Both the position numbers and the translations under genes were made by a program. From NCBI GenBank assembly GCA_937919945.1, contig CALESY010000012.1:1-25877 (forward strand): 25,877 nucleotides of DNA, written 5' to 3'. Under the pieces are notes generated by a model. It worked only from the letters and a program-made list of their open reading frames with translations, made no database searches and was not told where the DNA came from. Shown piece by piece: positions 1 to 7,380 of this stretch (positions are counted from its first letter, which is position 1; every line of letters starts with the position of its first letter). This stretch comes from an uncultured Chitinophagaceae bacterium. GTDB lineage: Bacteria > Bacteroidota > Bacteroidia > Chitinophagales > Chitinophagaceae.

Positions 1-165
1 ATAATAATATATGCAATATCAGTCTATGTATAATTCTATTAAAAAAACTACTCCCACATACTCATAAACCTCTTGATTGAGTATTTATTGATAGTTTTTA
101 GTTGACACAAGTTGTATAAAAGCCTTACGGGTACTGGTTTACACGGGCTTATGGAAAAATTTCAA

Positions 166-185
166 AAATATTTTCAAATATTTTG
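166..185. repeat. AT-rich 10-bp tandem repeat upstream of the rpsJ promoter
   Basis: AAATATTTTC is followed directly by AAATATTTTG. The second copy ends in the TTTG of the rpsJ -33 element. A/T tracts in this place could act as an UP-like element; that role is inference. Confidence 0.5.
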
Positions 186-213
186 TCTGAATAGAAATAA
201 CACATTACCTTTG
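182..213 (+). promoter_or_regulatory. Bacteroidota-type promoter of the S10 operon
   Basis: TTTG at 182-185, a 20-base spacer, then TACCTTTG at 206-213. This matches the known Bacteroidota primary-sigma consensus TTTG-N19/20-TAnnTTTG. Transcription would start near 217-220, giving a leader of about 35 bases before the rpsJ ATG. The bases after the -7 element (CAGTCCC) resemble those after the tRNA-Cys promoter. Bases 1-165 are AT-rich, and I see no coding sequence or RNA gene in them. Confidence 0.85.
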
Positions 214-251
214 CAGTCCCAAATTTTACGGGTTAGAAGATATTTATAAGT

Positions 252-557
252 ATGTCACAGCGTATCAGAATAAAGCTGAAATCTTACGACCATAGCCTGG
301 TTGATAAGTCTGCAGAGAAAATCGTTAAGACTGTGCGCAATACAGGAGCAGTGGTTACAGGCCCTATTCCTTTGCCAACAGAGAAGAAGATCTTTACAGT
401 ATTGCGTTCGCCGCACGTAAATAAAAAAGCGCGTGAACAATTCCAACTTTGCACGCACAAGCGTTTGTTGGATATCTATACTTCTTCTTCACGCACAGTA
501 GACGCGCTTTCAAAGCTCGACTTGCCAAGTGGTGTAGAAGTAGAAATTAAAGCTTGA
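252..557 (+). CDS. rpsJ: 30S ribosomal protein S10
   Basis: S10 is a small-subunit head protein that in many bacteria also acts in NusB-dependent antitermination. The 101-residue length is normal for the family. Recognisable parts are the IRIKLKSYDH start, the GPIPLPTEKKIFTVLRSPHVNKKAREQF core (read as two adjoining motifs) and the VEVEIKA end. It is the first gene of the cluster, about 35 bases after the promoter. Usually fusA precedes it, but no fusA coding sequence lies in the 251 bases upstream. A short dyad overlaps its stop codon. Confidence 0.98.
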   Translation: MSQRIRIKLKSYDHSLVDKSAEKIVKTVRNTGAVVTGPIPLPTEKKIFTVLRSPHVNKKAREQFQLCTHKRLLDIYTSSSRTVDALSKLDLPSGVEVEIKA

Positions 558-624
558 TAGCTTTACAGCTCTTTAACAATATTTGAAAAAACGGCTTATC
601 CCGATCCACACAAAGGCAATCGGG
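549..624 (+). promoter_or_regulatory. Paired small hairpins between rpsJ and rplC
   Basis: AAAGCT (549-554) can pair with AGCTTT (559-564) across the rpsJ stop codon. CCCGAT (600-605) can pair with ATCGGG (619-624). The 89-base gap is long for this cluster. A leader with an RNA structure before rplC is possible, but no known ribosomal-protein autoregulatory motif is recognised. Confidence 0.35.
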
Positions 625-646
625 CGCTAAGCTAAAATATAAGAAA

Positions 647-1264
647 ATGAAAGGTATTATTGGTAAAAAAATCGGCATGACCAGTGTGTTCGAGCCGAAC
701 GGTAAGCAAACAGCTTGCACCATCATAGAGGCCGGCCCTTGTGTGGTTACTCAAAAGAAAACCGTAGATACCGACGGTTATGATGCGTTGCAGATAGCAT
801 TTGGTGAAGCGAAAGAAAAGAATACTCCGCAAGCGCTCATCAATCACTTCGCCAAAGCAAATACATCTCCTAAGGCGATAGTAAAAGAACTTCGTAATTG
901 TTCCATTGATAAACAAGTTGGCGAATCACTTACCTGCGAAATATTTGCAGAAGGTGAAAAAGTAAGTGTCATCGGTACCACTAAGGGTAAAGGTTTCCAG
1001 GGTGTTGTTAAGCGCCATGGCTTCTCTGGTGTGGGCGAGGCATCGCATGGTCAGCACGACCGTCAGCGCGCCCCGGGTTCTATCGGTGGTTCATCTTACC
1101 CTAGTCGTGTATTCAAAGGTATGCGTATGGCAGGCCGTATGGGTGGCGATCAGGTAAAGATCAAAGCACTGCGTGTTGTAAAAGTATTCCCAGAGCAAAA
1201 CTACATATTGGTTAGTGGTTCAGTTCCGGGTCATAACGGTTCAATTGTTTTAATTCAGAATTAA
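647..1264 (+). CDS. rplC: 50S ribosomal protein L3
   Basis: L3 is an early-assembly protein that binds 23S rRNA near the peptidyl transferase centre. The 205 residues match the family. It starts MKGIIGKKIGMT and carries the central extension loop with RAPGSIGGSSYPSRVFKG, then MAGRMGGDQV. Where E. coli L3 has the methylated glutamine in its GQNQTP stretch, this protein reads GSSYP, so that modification site appears absent; the comparison is from memory. rplD follows after 8 bases, which suggests coupled expression. Confidence 0.98.
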   Translation: MKGIIGKKIGMTSVFEPNGKQTACTIIEAGPCVVTQKKTVDTDGYDALQIAFGEAKEKNTPQALINHFAKANTSPKAIVKELRNCSIDKQVGESLTCEIFAEGEKVSVIGTTKGKGFQGVVKRHGFSGVGEASHGQHDRQRAPGSIGGSSYPSRVFKGMRMAGRMGGDQVKIKALRVVKVFPEQNYILVSGSVPGHNGSIVLIQN

Positions 1265-1272
1265 TTATAGTC

Positions 1273-1899
1273 ATGCAAGTTGACGTTTATAATAGTAAAG
1301 GTGAAAAAACCGGTCGTACGTTAGAGTTGCCGGAAGATATATTCAATATCGAGCCAAACGATCATTGTATATACCTGGCGGTGAAGCAATATCTTGCTGC
1401 ACAGCGTCAAGGTACACACAAAACCAAGACACGTGCCGAAGTGCAAGGTGCTTCTAAAAAGCTGCATCGTCAAAAAGGTACAGGTGGTTCTCGTAAGGGT
1501 AATATCCGTAACCCTTTATACAAGGGTGGTGGTACTGTTAATGGTCCTGTGCCGCACGAATATGGTTTCAAACTGAACCGTAAGGTGAAAGACCTCGCTA
1601 AAATGTCTGCACTGTCTCACAAAGCACGTGCTAACAAAGTAGTAGTGGTTGAGGATATGAATATCGATACACCTAAGACAAAAGATTTCGCAAATATGCT
1701 GGGTAAAATAAATGGTACGCAAAAGTCACTGTTCATTATGCCAGAGTACGATGCAAAACTGTACCTAAGCGCACGCAACATCAGCAGGAACAAAACTGTG
1801 GTATTGAGTGATATGAATACATACGACCTTGTAAATGCACAAGTGTTGGTATTCACAGAAACTGCCGCTAAGATGTTTAACGAGGCTGTAGAAGCGTAA
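1273..1899 (+). CDS. rplD: 50S ribosomal protein L4
   Basis: L4 reaches into the peptide exit tunnel; in E. coli it also represses the S10 operon. The 208 residues include the basic tunnel loop with KLHRQKGTGGSRKGNIRNP and the conserved GGGTVNGPVPHEYGFKLN region. The N-terminal residues before the loop (MQVDVYNSKGEKTGRTLELP) are the usual short strand region. Position between rplC and rplW confirms identity. Whether it self-regulates here cannot be told from sequence. Confidence 0.98.
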   Translation: MQVDVYNSKGEKTGRTLELPEDIFNIEPNDHCIYLAVKQYLAAQRQGTHKTKTRAEVQGASKKLHRQKGTGGSRKGNIRNPLYKGGGTVNGPVPHEYGFKLNRKVKDLAKMSALSHKARANKVVVVEDMNIDTPKTKDFANMLGKINGTQKSLFIMPEYDAKLYLSARNISRNKTVVLSDMNTYDLVNAQVLVFTETAAKMFNEAVEA

Positions 1900-1939
1900 A
1901 AAGAAAAAGAATTTTCGTAACACGAAATAATTAAAGAAA

Positions 1940-2236
1940 ATGAAACTCACTGACGTATTGGTAAGGCCTGTGATTACCGAGAAGGTAAACACACAAATGG
2001 AGAAATCCGGCCGCTATACCTTTGTAGTGGATAAGAAGGCTAATAAGCTGGAAATCAAAAAAGCCATTGAAGAATTTTATGGCGTGAAGGTAGCAGACGT
2101 GAACACCATCGTTGTTCCAGGTAAAGTAAAAAACCGCTTCACAAAAGCCGGCTTCCTCAGCGGTATGAAATCTTCTTATAAAAAAGCAACAGTAACACTT
2201 GCAGAGGGCGACTCTATCGATTTGTTCTCAATGTAA
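1940..2236 (+). CDS. rplW: 50S ribosomal protein L23
   Basis: L23 sits at the tunnel exit and docks signal recognition particle and trigger factor. The 98 residues have the family signature VLVRPVITEKVN at the start, then YTFVVDKKANKLEIKKAIEEFYGVKV as adjoining segments and a lysine-rich loop. It follows rplD by 40 bases and precedes rplB by 21, the standard order. Confidence 0.98.
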   Translation: MKLTDVLVRPVITEKVNTQMEKSGRYTFVVDKKANKLEIKKAIEEFYGVKVADVNTIVVPGKVKNRFTKAGFLSGMKSSYKKATVTLAEGDSIDLFSM

Positions 2237-2257
2237 GACTTGATAAAGAATTAGAAA

Positions 2258-3109
2258 ATGGCATTACGTAAATACAAACCGGTAACAGCCGGCACACGTT
2301 GGAGAATAGGTAACGCTTATGCAGAAGTTACCACTAATGAGCCTGAAAAGAGCTTGTTGGAGCCTCAGAAATCTACTGCTGGTCGTAACGCACAAGGACG
2401 TCGTTCTATGCGCTACATGGGTGGTGGCAACAAAAAGATGTATCGTATCGTTGACTTCAAGCGCGATAAAAAAGACATCCCTGCTACTGTTAAAACTATC
2501 GAATACGATCCTAACCGTACAGCTTTCATCGCCCTGCTTAGTTATGCAGATGGTGAAAAGCGCTACATATTAGCTCCGCAAGGCTTAGAAGTAGGTGCAA
2601 CTGTAGTAAGCGGCGACAGCGTAGCTCCGGAAGTAGGTAATGCGTTGTTGTTGAAGAATATGCCATTGGGTACTGTTGTACACAATATAGAAATGCAACC
2701 TGGTAAAGGTGGTTCTATGGCACGCTCTGCAGGTACATACGCACAACTGAACGCTAAAGAAGAAAAATATTGTGTACTGAAAATGCCAAGTGGTGAATTG
2801 CGTAAAGTGCTGAGCACTTGCATGGCTACTGTAGGTACAGTATCAAACAGCGACCACGCACTGCAATCAATGGGTAAAGCAGGTCGTAATCGTTGGAAAG
2901 GTATCCGCCCACGCAACCGTGGTGTAGCAATGAACCCTGTAGATCACCCAATGGGTGGTGGTGAAGGTCGTTCATCTGGTGGACACCCACGTAGCCGCAC
3001 AGGTAAATACGCGAAAGGTGAAAGCACACGTAGCACTACTAAAGGTAGCAACAAGCTGATCATCCAACGCCGCAACGGTAAAAAACTTTCAGGTAAATAC
3101 AAAAAGTAA
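2258..3109 (+). CDS. rplB: 50S ribosomal protein L2
   Basis: L2 is a core large-subunit protein needed for subunit joining and peptidyl transferase activity. The protein is 283 residues, slightly longer than the 273-276 usual in many bacteria. The conserved segment near residues 224-240 reads VAMNPVDHPMGGGEG; E. coli has a second histidine where this has methionine (HPH versus HPM). From memory, HPM is the common Bacteroidota form, so I treat it as lineage-typical. The basic C-terminus ends GKKLSGKYKK. Confidence 0.98.
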   Translation: MALRKYKPVTAGTRWRIGNAYAEVTTNEPEKSLLEPQKSTAGRNAQGRRSMRYMGGGNKKMYRIVDFKRDKKDIPATVKTIEYDPNRTAFIALLSYADGEKRYILAPQGLEVGATVVSGDSVAPEVGNALLLKNMPLGTVVHNIEMQPGKGGSMARSAGTYAQLNAKEEKYCVLKMPSGELRKVLSTCMATVGTVSNSDHALQSMGKAGRNRWKGIRPRNRGVAMNPVDHPMGGGEGRSSGGHPRSRTGKYAKGESTRSTTKGSNKLIIQRRNGKKLSGKYKK

Positions 3110-3143
3110 ACCAGGTACATCCTGATATAAAATATAACGAATA

Positions 3144-3410
3144 ATGGCTCGTTCAATTAAAAAAGGACCTTACGTAGATGCAAAGCTTGACAAAAAAGTC
3201 GTAGCGATGAACGAAGGCAAATCAAAAAAAGGTGTAATCAAGACGTGGAGCCGCCGCTCTACCATCACACCCGATTTTGTTGGGCAAACATTTGCGGTAC
3301 ACAACGGCAACAAGTTTATACCTGTTTATGTAACGGAATTCATGGTAGGCCACAAACTGGGCGAATTTGCACCTACACGCAACTTTAAAGGCCATAGTGG
3401 TAGTAAATAA
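3144..3410 (+). CDS. rpsS: 30S ribosomal protein S19
   Basis: S19 lies in the small-subunit head and contacts S13 and the A-site finger of 23S rRNA. The 88-residue protein shows MARSIKKGPYVD, the WSRRSTITPDFVG motif, the VHNGNKFIPVYVTE block and GEFAPTRNFKGH near the C-terminus, all standard. A 59-base gap to rplV follows. Confidence 0.98.
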   Translation: MARSIKKGPYVDAKLDKKVVAMNEGKSKKGVIKTWSRRSTITPDFVGQTFAVHNGNKFIPVYVTEFMVGHKLGEFAPTRNFKGHSGSK

Positions 3411-3425
3411 TTAATTAAAAATTTT

Positions 3426-3447
3426 GGGTAACGTCTTCTGGCGTCCC
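3426..3447 (+). promoter_or_regulatory. Weak hairpin between rpsS and rplV
   Basis: GGG (3426-3428) and ACG (3431-3433) can pair with CGT (3442-3444) and CCC (3445-3447), with a two-base bulge. It is one of several small dyads in the longer gaps of this cluster. The function is unknown and chance is possible. Confidence 0.25.
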
Positions 3448-3469
3448 GCTATAAGTAATAAATAATAAA

Positions 3470-3832
3470 ATGGAAGCTGTAGCTCGTTTACGTAACTATC
3501 CTACATCGCCGCGCAAAATGCGCCTGTTGGCAGATTTAATCCGTGGTATGGATGTAGAAAATGCGCTGAATACTTTGAAATTCAGCACTAAGCATCCTTC
3601 AGTGCCTTTGGAGAAATTGTTGTTAAGTGCCATTGCAAACTGGAGGGTTAAAAATGAAGGTGTTGACGTAGCAGGCGCAAACCTGTATGTAAAAACCATC
3701 TTTGTTGATGGCGGACGTACATTGAAGCGCATGAACCCTGCACCGCAAGGCCGTGCTTACAGGTTGCGCAAACGCAGCAACCACGTAACAATTATTGTGG
3801 ACAGCAAAACTGCCGTAGCAGCTAACGCATAA
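3470..3832 (+). CDS. rplV: 50S ribosomal protein L22
   Basis: L22 spans the large subunit; its beta hairpin lines the exit tunnel beside L4, where macrolide-resistance changes occur in other species. The 120 residues include VARLRNYPTSPRKMRLLADL at the start and the tunnel hairpin LKRMNPAPQGRAYRLRKRSN before the final strand HVTIIV. The short C-terminal tail (VDSKTAVAANA) is not conserved. Confidence 0.97.
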   Translation: MEAVARLRNYPTSPRKMRLLADLIRGMDVENALNTLKFSTKHPSVPLEKLLLSAIANWRVKNEGVDVAGANLYVKTIFVDGGRTLKRMNPAPQGRAYRLRKRSNHVTIIVDSKTAVAANA

Positions 3833-3864
3833 TTTTTAAACATTCAACATTAATAATATAACGA

Positions 3865-4680
3865 ATGGGTCAAAAAACTAATCCTATAGGTAACAGGTTG
3901 GGTATCGTTCGCGGATGGGACTCAATGTGGTTTGGCGAGAAAAAGGATTTCGGCCAGAAACTGGTAGAAGATCACAAAATCCGTACTTACCTCAACGCGC
4001 GTATCAACAAAGGCGGTATATCTCGCATTGTTATCGAGCGTACATTGGGTAAACTGATTGTGACTATCCATACTTCAAAGCCTGGTATTATTATAGGTAA
4101 AGGCGGTTCTGAAGTTGATCGCATCAAAGAAGAGTTGAAAAAACTTACCGGTAAAGAAGACGTACAGATCAACATCATGGAGATTCGTCGTCCTGAACTG
4201 GATGCGAACATAGTGGGCGAAACAATTGCCCGCCAGATAGAAAGCCGCGTTAGCTATAAGCGTGCTGTTAAAATGGCAATATCTACCGCTATGCGCATGG
4301 GTGCAGAAGGTATTAAAATAAAAGTTGGTGGCCGTTTGGGTGGTGCTGAAATTGCTCGTTCTGAAGAGTTCAAGCAAGGTCGTACACCGCTACACACTTA
4401 CCGTATGGATATTGATTATGCATCAGTGTTTTCATTGACGGTATATGGTAAAATCGGTATCAAAGTTTGGATATGTAAAGGTGAAGTATTGGGCAAACGT
4501 GATTTGAACCCTAACTTCTCTGCAGGTTCAGACAACCGTGGCAATGCAGCCGGTGGTGGTCGTCCGGAAGGTGGACAACGCGGTGAAGGTCGTGGCGGAG
4601 AGCGTCGTGGTGGCGGAGAACGCCGTGGCGGTGGTGAAGGACGCGGTGGAGAACGCCGTGGTGGTGGCAAAGGCCGTTAA
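3865..4680 (+). CDS. rpsC: 30S ribosomal protein S3 with RGG-like tail
   Basis: S3 lines the mRNA entry tunnel and contributes to ribosomal helicase activity. Residues 1-218 form the ordinary protein: MGQKTNPIGNRLG at the start, a KH domain with IIGKGG (76-81), and the C-terminal domain through VYGKIGIKVWICKGE. Residues about 220-271 are an extra low-complexity tail of glycine, arginine and glutamate in which GERRGGG-type units recur. E. coli S3 (about 233 residues) lacks this. Glycine/arginine tails on S3 are known in some Bacteroidota. The tail is in frame and uses the same GGT/CGT codons as the rest, so it is not a frameshift artefact. Confidence 0.97.
   Translation: MGQKTNPIGNRLGIVRGWDSMWFGEKKDFGQKLVEDHKIRTYLNARINKGGISRIVIERTLGKLIVTIHTSKPGIIIGKGGSEVDRIKEELKKLTGKEDVQINIMEIRRPELDANIVGETIARQIESRVSYKRAVKMAISTAMRMGAEGIKIKVGGRLGGAEIARSEEFKQGRTPLHTYRMDIDYASVFSLTVYGKIGIKVWICKGEVLGKRDLNPNFSAGSDNRGNAAGGGRPEGGQRGEGRGGERRGGGERRGGGEGRGGERRGGGKGR
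4522..4677 (+). repeat. Repeat-coding segment for the Gly/Arg/Glu tail of S3
   Basis: The last 52 codons of rpsC are built from recurring gene segments encoding GGERRGGG, GERRGGG, GEGR and GGERRGGG. Several copies are near-identical in DNA (variants of gtggcggagaacgccgtgg), consistent with expansion by slippage or unequal recombination. The opposite strand reads proline/serine/arginine-rich but is not a gene. Confidence 0.75.
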
Positions 4681-4720
4681 TTTATAAATTAATTAGAGCA
4701 ACTATTTAAATATTGTAACA

Positions 4721-5143
4721 ATGTTACAACCAAAAAAGACGAAACATCGTAAAGCGCACAAAGGCAGAATTAAAGGTAACGCACAACGCGGTGCTATGAT
4801 TGCTGCAGGTTCTTTCGGGCTGAAAGCGCTTGAACCAAAGTGGATAAACAACCGCCAGATAGAAGCTGCGCGTCAGGCACTTACCCGCCACATGAAACGT
4901 GAGGGTAATGTTTGGATACGCATATTCCCTGACAAACCCATTACCCGTAAGCCTGCAGAGGTTAGGATGGGTAAAGGTAAGGGTAGCTTGGAATTCTGGG
5001 CTGCAGTAGTGCATCCTGGTCGCATCATGTTCGAAATTGATGGTGTGCCTATGCAGGTTGCAAAAGAAGCACTGGAGCTGGCTGCGCAGAAATTACCAAT
5101 CAAAACCAAATTCGTAGTTCGTAGAGATTACGTTGAGGCTTAA
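4721..5143 (+). CDS. rplP: 50S ribosomal protein L16
   Basis: L16 organises the A-site region of the large subunit and the tRNA acceptor contacts. The 140 residues start MLQPKKTKHRKAHKGR and contain the family patterns QIEAARQALTRHMKREG and RMGKGKGSLEFWAAVV. It follows the S3 tail by 40 bases and is followed by a 72-base gap before rpmC. Confidence 0.98.
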   Translation: MLQPKKTKHRKAHKGRIKGNAQRGAMIAAGSFGLKALEPKWINNRQIEAARQALTRHMKREGNVWIRIFPDKPITRKPAEVRMGKGKGSLEFWAAVVHPGRIMFEIDGVPMQVAKEALELAAQKLPIKTKFVVRRDYVEA

Positions 5144-5215
5144 TAAAAGTAAAATTAGGTTGGCAGCTTTTTAATCAGAGTTGCTTACAGTAATAAATAA
5201 CAAATAGAAATTAAA

Positions 5216-5428
5216 ATGGCAAAAGCAAAAAAAGCGAAAGCAGACGATTATCGTTCGCTGGACGTAGAGGCGCTGAATAGCAAAATCAGCGATGAAGAGC
5301 TTCGTTTGAAAAAAATGAAGTTCAGCCATGCGGTAAACCCAATTGAAAATCCGCTTACCATTCGCCAATTGCGCCGTACCATCGCGCGTTTGAAGACGGA
5401 ACAACGCAAAAGAGCATTAGGTTTCTAA
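5216..5428 (+). CDS. rpmC: 50S ribosomal protein L29
   Basis: L29 is a small two-helix protein near the tunnel exit, next to L23. At 70 residues it has the usual helical hairpin and the signature NPLTIRQLRRTIARLKTE. The first ten residues (MAKAKKAKAD) are a basic extension. rpsQ starts 15 bases after it. Confidence 0.96.
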   Translation: MAKAKKAKADDYRSLDVEALNSKISDEELRLKKMKFSHAVNPIENPLTIRQLRRTIARLKTEQRKRALGF

Positions 5429-5443
5429 GTAAATTTTTTATAG

Positions 5444-5710
5444 ATGTCAACAACGACTGAAAGAAAAAGCAGAAAAACCCGTATCGGGATTGTGAGCAGC
5501 AGCAAAATGGAAAAAACCATTACAGTAGCTGTTGAGCGTAAGGTGAAACACCCGATATACGGTAAGTTCGTTAAGAAAACGACTAAATTCCATGCGCACG
5601 ATGAGGCCAGCACTGCAGGTGTAGGCGATACTGTACGCATTATGGAAACACGCCCGTTGAGCAAAACTAAACGCTGGCGCTTGGTAGAAATTATTGAAAA
5701 AGCTAAGTAA
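5444..5710 (+). CDS. rpsQ: 30S ribosomal protein S17
   Basis: S17 is an OB-fold protein that binds 16S rRNA early in assembly. The 88 residues include RKTRIGIVSSSKMEKTITVA, KHPIYGKFVKKTTKFHAHDE and the closing TRPLSKTKRWRLVEIIEKAK, the family's conserved end. It lies between rpmC and rplN with short spacers. Confidence 0.98.
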   Translation: MSTTTERKSRKTRIGIVSSSKMEKTITVAVERKVKHPIYGKFVKKTTKFHAHDEASTAGVGDTVRIMETRPLSKTKRWRLVEIIEKAK

Positions 5711-5722
5711 TCTTATTTAAAG

Positions 5723-6091
5723 ATGATACAACAAGAATCAAGGCTCAACGTGGCCGACAACAGTGGTGCGAAGGAAGTGCTTTGTATCCGTGTGTTGGGT
5801 AACTCGGGTCAGGACTATGCCGGTATCGGAGATAAAATAGTGGTAACCGTAAAAGACGCGTTGCCTGGTGGTGGTATCAAAAAAGGTACTGTATCTAAAG
5901 CCGTTATCGTTCGTACCAAAAAGAAATTGCGTCGTAAAGACGGTTCATACATCAATTTTGATGATAATGCGGTAGTACTGCTCAACAACTCTGATGAGCC
6001 ACGCGGTACACGTATTTTCGGGCCGGTTGCACGCGAATTGCGCGACAAGGGCTATATGAAAATTGTTTCATTGGCACCTGAAGTATTGTAA
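5723..6091 (+). CDS. rplN: 50S ribosomal protein L14
   Basis: L14 forms an intersubunit bridge and is the binding site of the silencing factor RsfS. The 122-residue length is exactly typical. It begins MIQQESRLNVADNSGAKEV and ends with FGPVARELRDKGYMKIVSLA, both highly conserved. The start lies 12 bases after the rpsQ stop. Confidence 0.98.
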   Translation: MIQQESRLNVADNSGAKEVLCIRVLGNSGQDYAGIGDKIVVTVKDALPGGGIKKGTVSKAVIVRTKKKLRRKDGSYINFDDNAVVLLNNSDEPRGTRIFGPVARELRDKGYMKIVSLAPEVL

Positions 6092-6100
6092 AATTTGTTG

Positions 6101-6108
6101 TACCTTTG
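6101..6108 (+). promoter_or_regulatory. Possible internal promoter -7 element before rplX
   Basis: TACCTTTG followed by CC matches the -7 consensus and resembles the rpsJ element. No TTG lies at the expected 18-21-base distance upstream (the nearest are 12 and 27 bases away), so only half of a promoter is visible. Confidence 0.3.
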
Positions 6109-6153
6109 CCGCCCGTTTGGGGCTGCATAGCTACAACGCTAAAAAATAACATA

Positions 6154-6492
6154 GTGAAACAAAGATTTCAACCAAAATTCAACATCAAAAAAGGTGATAA
6201 CGTGGTAGTAATTGCCGGCGACGACAAAGACCGTAGCAAACCACGCAAGGTGTTGGCTGTTTACCCTCAGAAAAGCCGTGTGCTTGTAGAAGGCGTAAAC
6301 ATGGTAACGAAGCATTTGAAACCAAATGCACAAAATCCTCAAGGCGGTATCGTTCAGGAGGAAGCTAGCATCCACTTGTCGAACGTTATGTTGTGGGATG
6401 CTAAAGCAAAAGCTCCTTCACGCATCAAGCGCGAGCGTCTGGAAAAAGGTTTTAAACGTGTATCTAAAAAATCAGGGGAGGAAATTAAATAA
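6154..6492 (+). CDS. rplX: 50S ribosomal protein L24
   Basis: L24 is an assembly initiator that binds the 5' domain of 23S rRNA through a KOW motif. I chose the GTG at 6154: the protein then begins (M)KQRFQPKFNIKKGDNVVVIAG, the normal place for L24, and is 112 residues. The open frame extends back to a TTG at 6106, but that part has no L24 similarity and overlaps the promoter-like TACCTTTG. The KOW segment is near residues 12-40. The stop overlaps the rplE start by one base (TAATG), implying translational coupling. Confidence 0.93.
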   Translation: MKQRFQPKFNIKKGDNVVVIAGDDKDRSKPRKVLAVYPQKSRVLVEGVNMVTKHLKPNAQNPQGGIVQEEASIHLSNVMLWDAKAKAPSRIKRERLEKGFKRVSKKSGEEIK

Positions 6493-7067
6493 TGGCAACG
6501 ACTATATATACACCTCGCTTACAGAAGAAGTATAAAGACGAAGTAGTGCCTGCTTTGATGAAGAAGTTTGGCTACAGTACAGTTATGCAGTGTCCCCGTC
6601 TGGTAAAGATATGTTTGAACCAGGGCGTTAAAGGTTCTGTTTCTGACAAGAAATTGATAGATGACGCAGTAACTGAAATGACAAACATTTCCGGTCAGAA
6701 AGCGGTTCCTACATTGTCTAAGAAGGATATATCAAACTTCAAGTTGCGTAAAGCTATGCCTATCGGCTGCCGTGTTACGCTTCGCAATACAAACATGTAT
6801 GAGTTTCTGGATCGTATGATATCAGTAACCCTGCCACGTGTACGCGACTTCAAAGGTATCAACGATAAATCATTTGATGGCCGTGGTAACTACACTATGG
6901 GCGTTACAGAACAAATCATCTTCCCTGAAATAAACATTGATAAAGTAACACGCATCAGCGGTATGGATATCACTTTCGTTACTACTGCACGTACTAACGA
7001 AGAAGCATACGAACTGCTGAAGGAATTGGGTATGCCTTTCAAAAACATTAAAAAAGACAATAACTAA
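6492..7067 (+). CDS. rplE: 50S ribosomal protein L5
   Basis: L5 belongs to the 5S rRNA particle and contacts the P-site tRNA. The 191 residues are somewhat longer than E. coli's 179. Conserved stretches include KICLNQGVKGS, the TLSKKDISNFKLRKAMPIG region, and FPEINIDKVTRISGMDITFV near the C-terminus. It overlaps rplX by one base and precedes rpsN by five. Confidence 0.98.
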   Translation: MATTIYTPRLQKKYKDEVVPALMKKFGYSTVMQCPRLVKICLNQGVKGSVSDKKLIDDAVTEMTNISGQKAVPTLSKKDISNFKLRKAMPIGCRVTLRNTNMYEFLDRMISVTLPRVRDFKGINDKSFDGRGNYTMGVTEQIIFPEINIDKVTRISGMDITFVTTARTNEEAYELLKELGMPFKNIKKDNN

Positions 7068-7072
7068 TATAA

Positions 7073-7342
7073 ATGGCTAGAGAATCAGTAAAAGCCCGCC
7101 AACGCAAGCGCGAAGCTATGGTAGCAAAATTCGCTGAAAAGCGTGCTGCCCTGAAAGCTGCAGGTGATTATGCTGCTTTGGATAAACTTCCGAAGAATTC
7201 ATCAGCAGTTCGCTTGAAAAATCGTTGCCAGCTTACCGGACGTCCGAAAGGGTACATGCGTCATTTCGGTATCTGCCGTAACATTTTCCGCGATATGGCA
7301 TTGGATGGCAAAATACCAGGTGTACGTAAAGCAAGCTGGTAA
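7073..7342 (+). CDS. rpsN: 30S ribosomal protein S14, zinc-independent type
   Basis: S14 is a late-assembling head protein. The 89-residue form has the C-terminal signature NRCQLTGRPKGYMRHFGICR and ends GVRKASW. Only two cysteines (C52 and C68) lie in the region where zinc-binding S14 has two CxxC pairs, so this is the C-minus type, which does not need zinc. An 80-base gap with a hairpin separates it from rpsH. Confidence 0.98.
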   Translation: MARESVKARQRKREAMVAKFAEKRAALKAAGDYAALDKLPKNSSAVRLKNRCQLTGRPKGYMRHFGICRNIFRDMALDGKIPGVRKASW

Positions 7343-7360
7343 TTCAATAACGTATCAAGG

Positions 7361-7380
7361 TCGGGTAGTATAACGCCCGA
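7361..7380 (+). promoter_or_regulatory. Hairpin between rpsN and rpsH
   Basis: TCGGG (7361-7365) pairs with CCCGA (7376-7380), and a T-G wobble can extend it inward. No T run follows, so it is not a terminator. S8 is the spc-operon repressor in E. coli, which makes a structured leader before rpsH worth noting, but I do not recognise the S8 binding helix here. Confidence 0.35.

Noticed and set aside
102..120. TTGACA followed by TATAAA as a sigma-70 type promoter
   Set aside because: The gap is only seven bases and this lineage uses TTG/TAnnTTTG promoters; the rpsJ promoter at 182-213 is far better.
1516..1856. Several open frames on the minus strand within rplD and other ribosomal genes
   Set aside because: They lie wholly inside strongly conserved genes, have no family features and reflect codon bias of the real strand.
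4416..4670. Minus-strand Pro/Ser/Arg-rich open frame opposite the S3 tail
   Set aside because: It is the antisense of the Gly/Arg repeat in rpsC, with no promoter or family similarity.
6106..6153. N-terminal extension of L24 from a TTG
   Set aside because: These residues do not match L24, overlap a promoter-like TACCTTTG, and the GTG at 6154 gives the normal protein.
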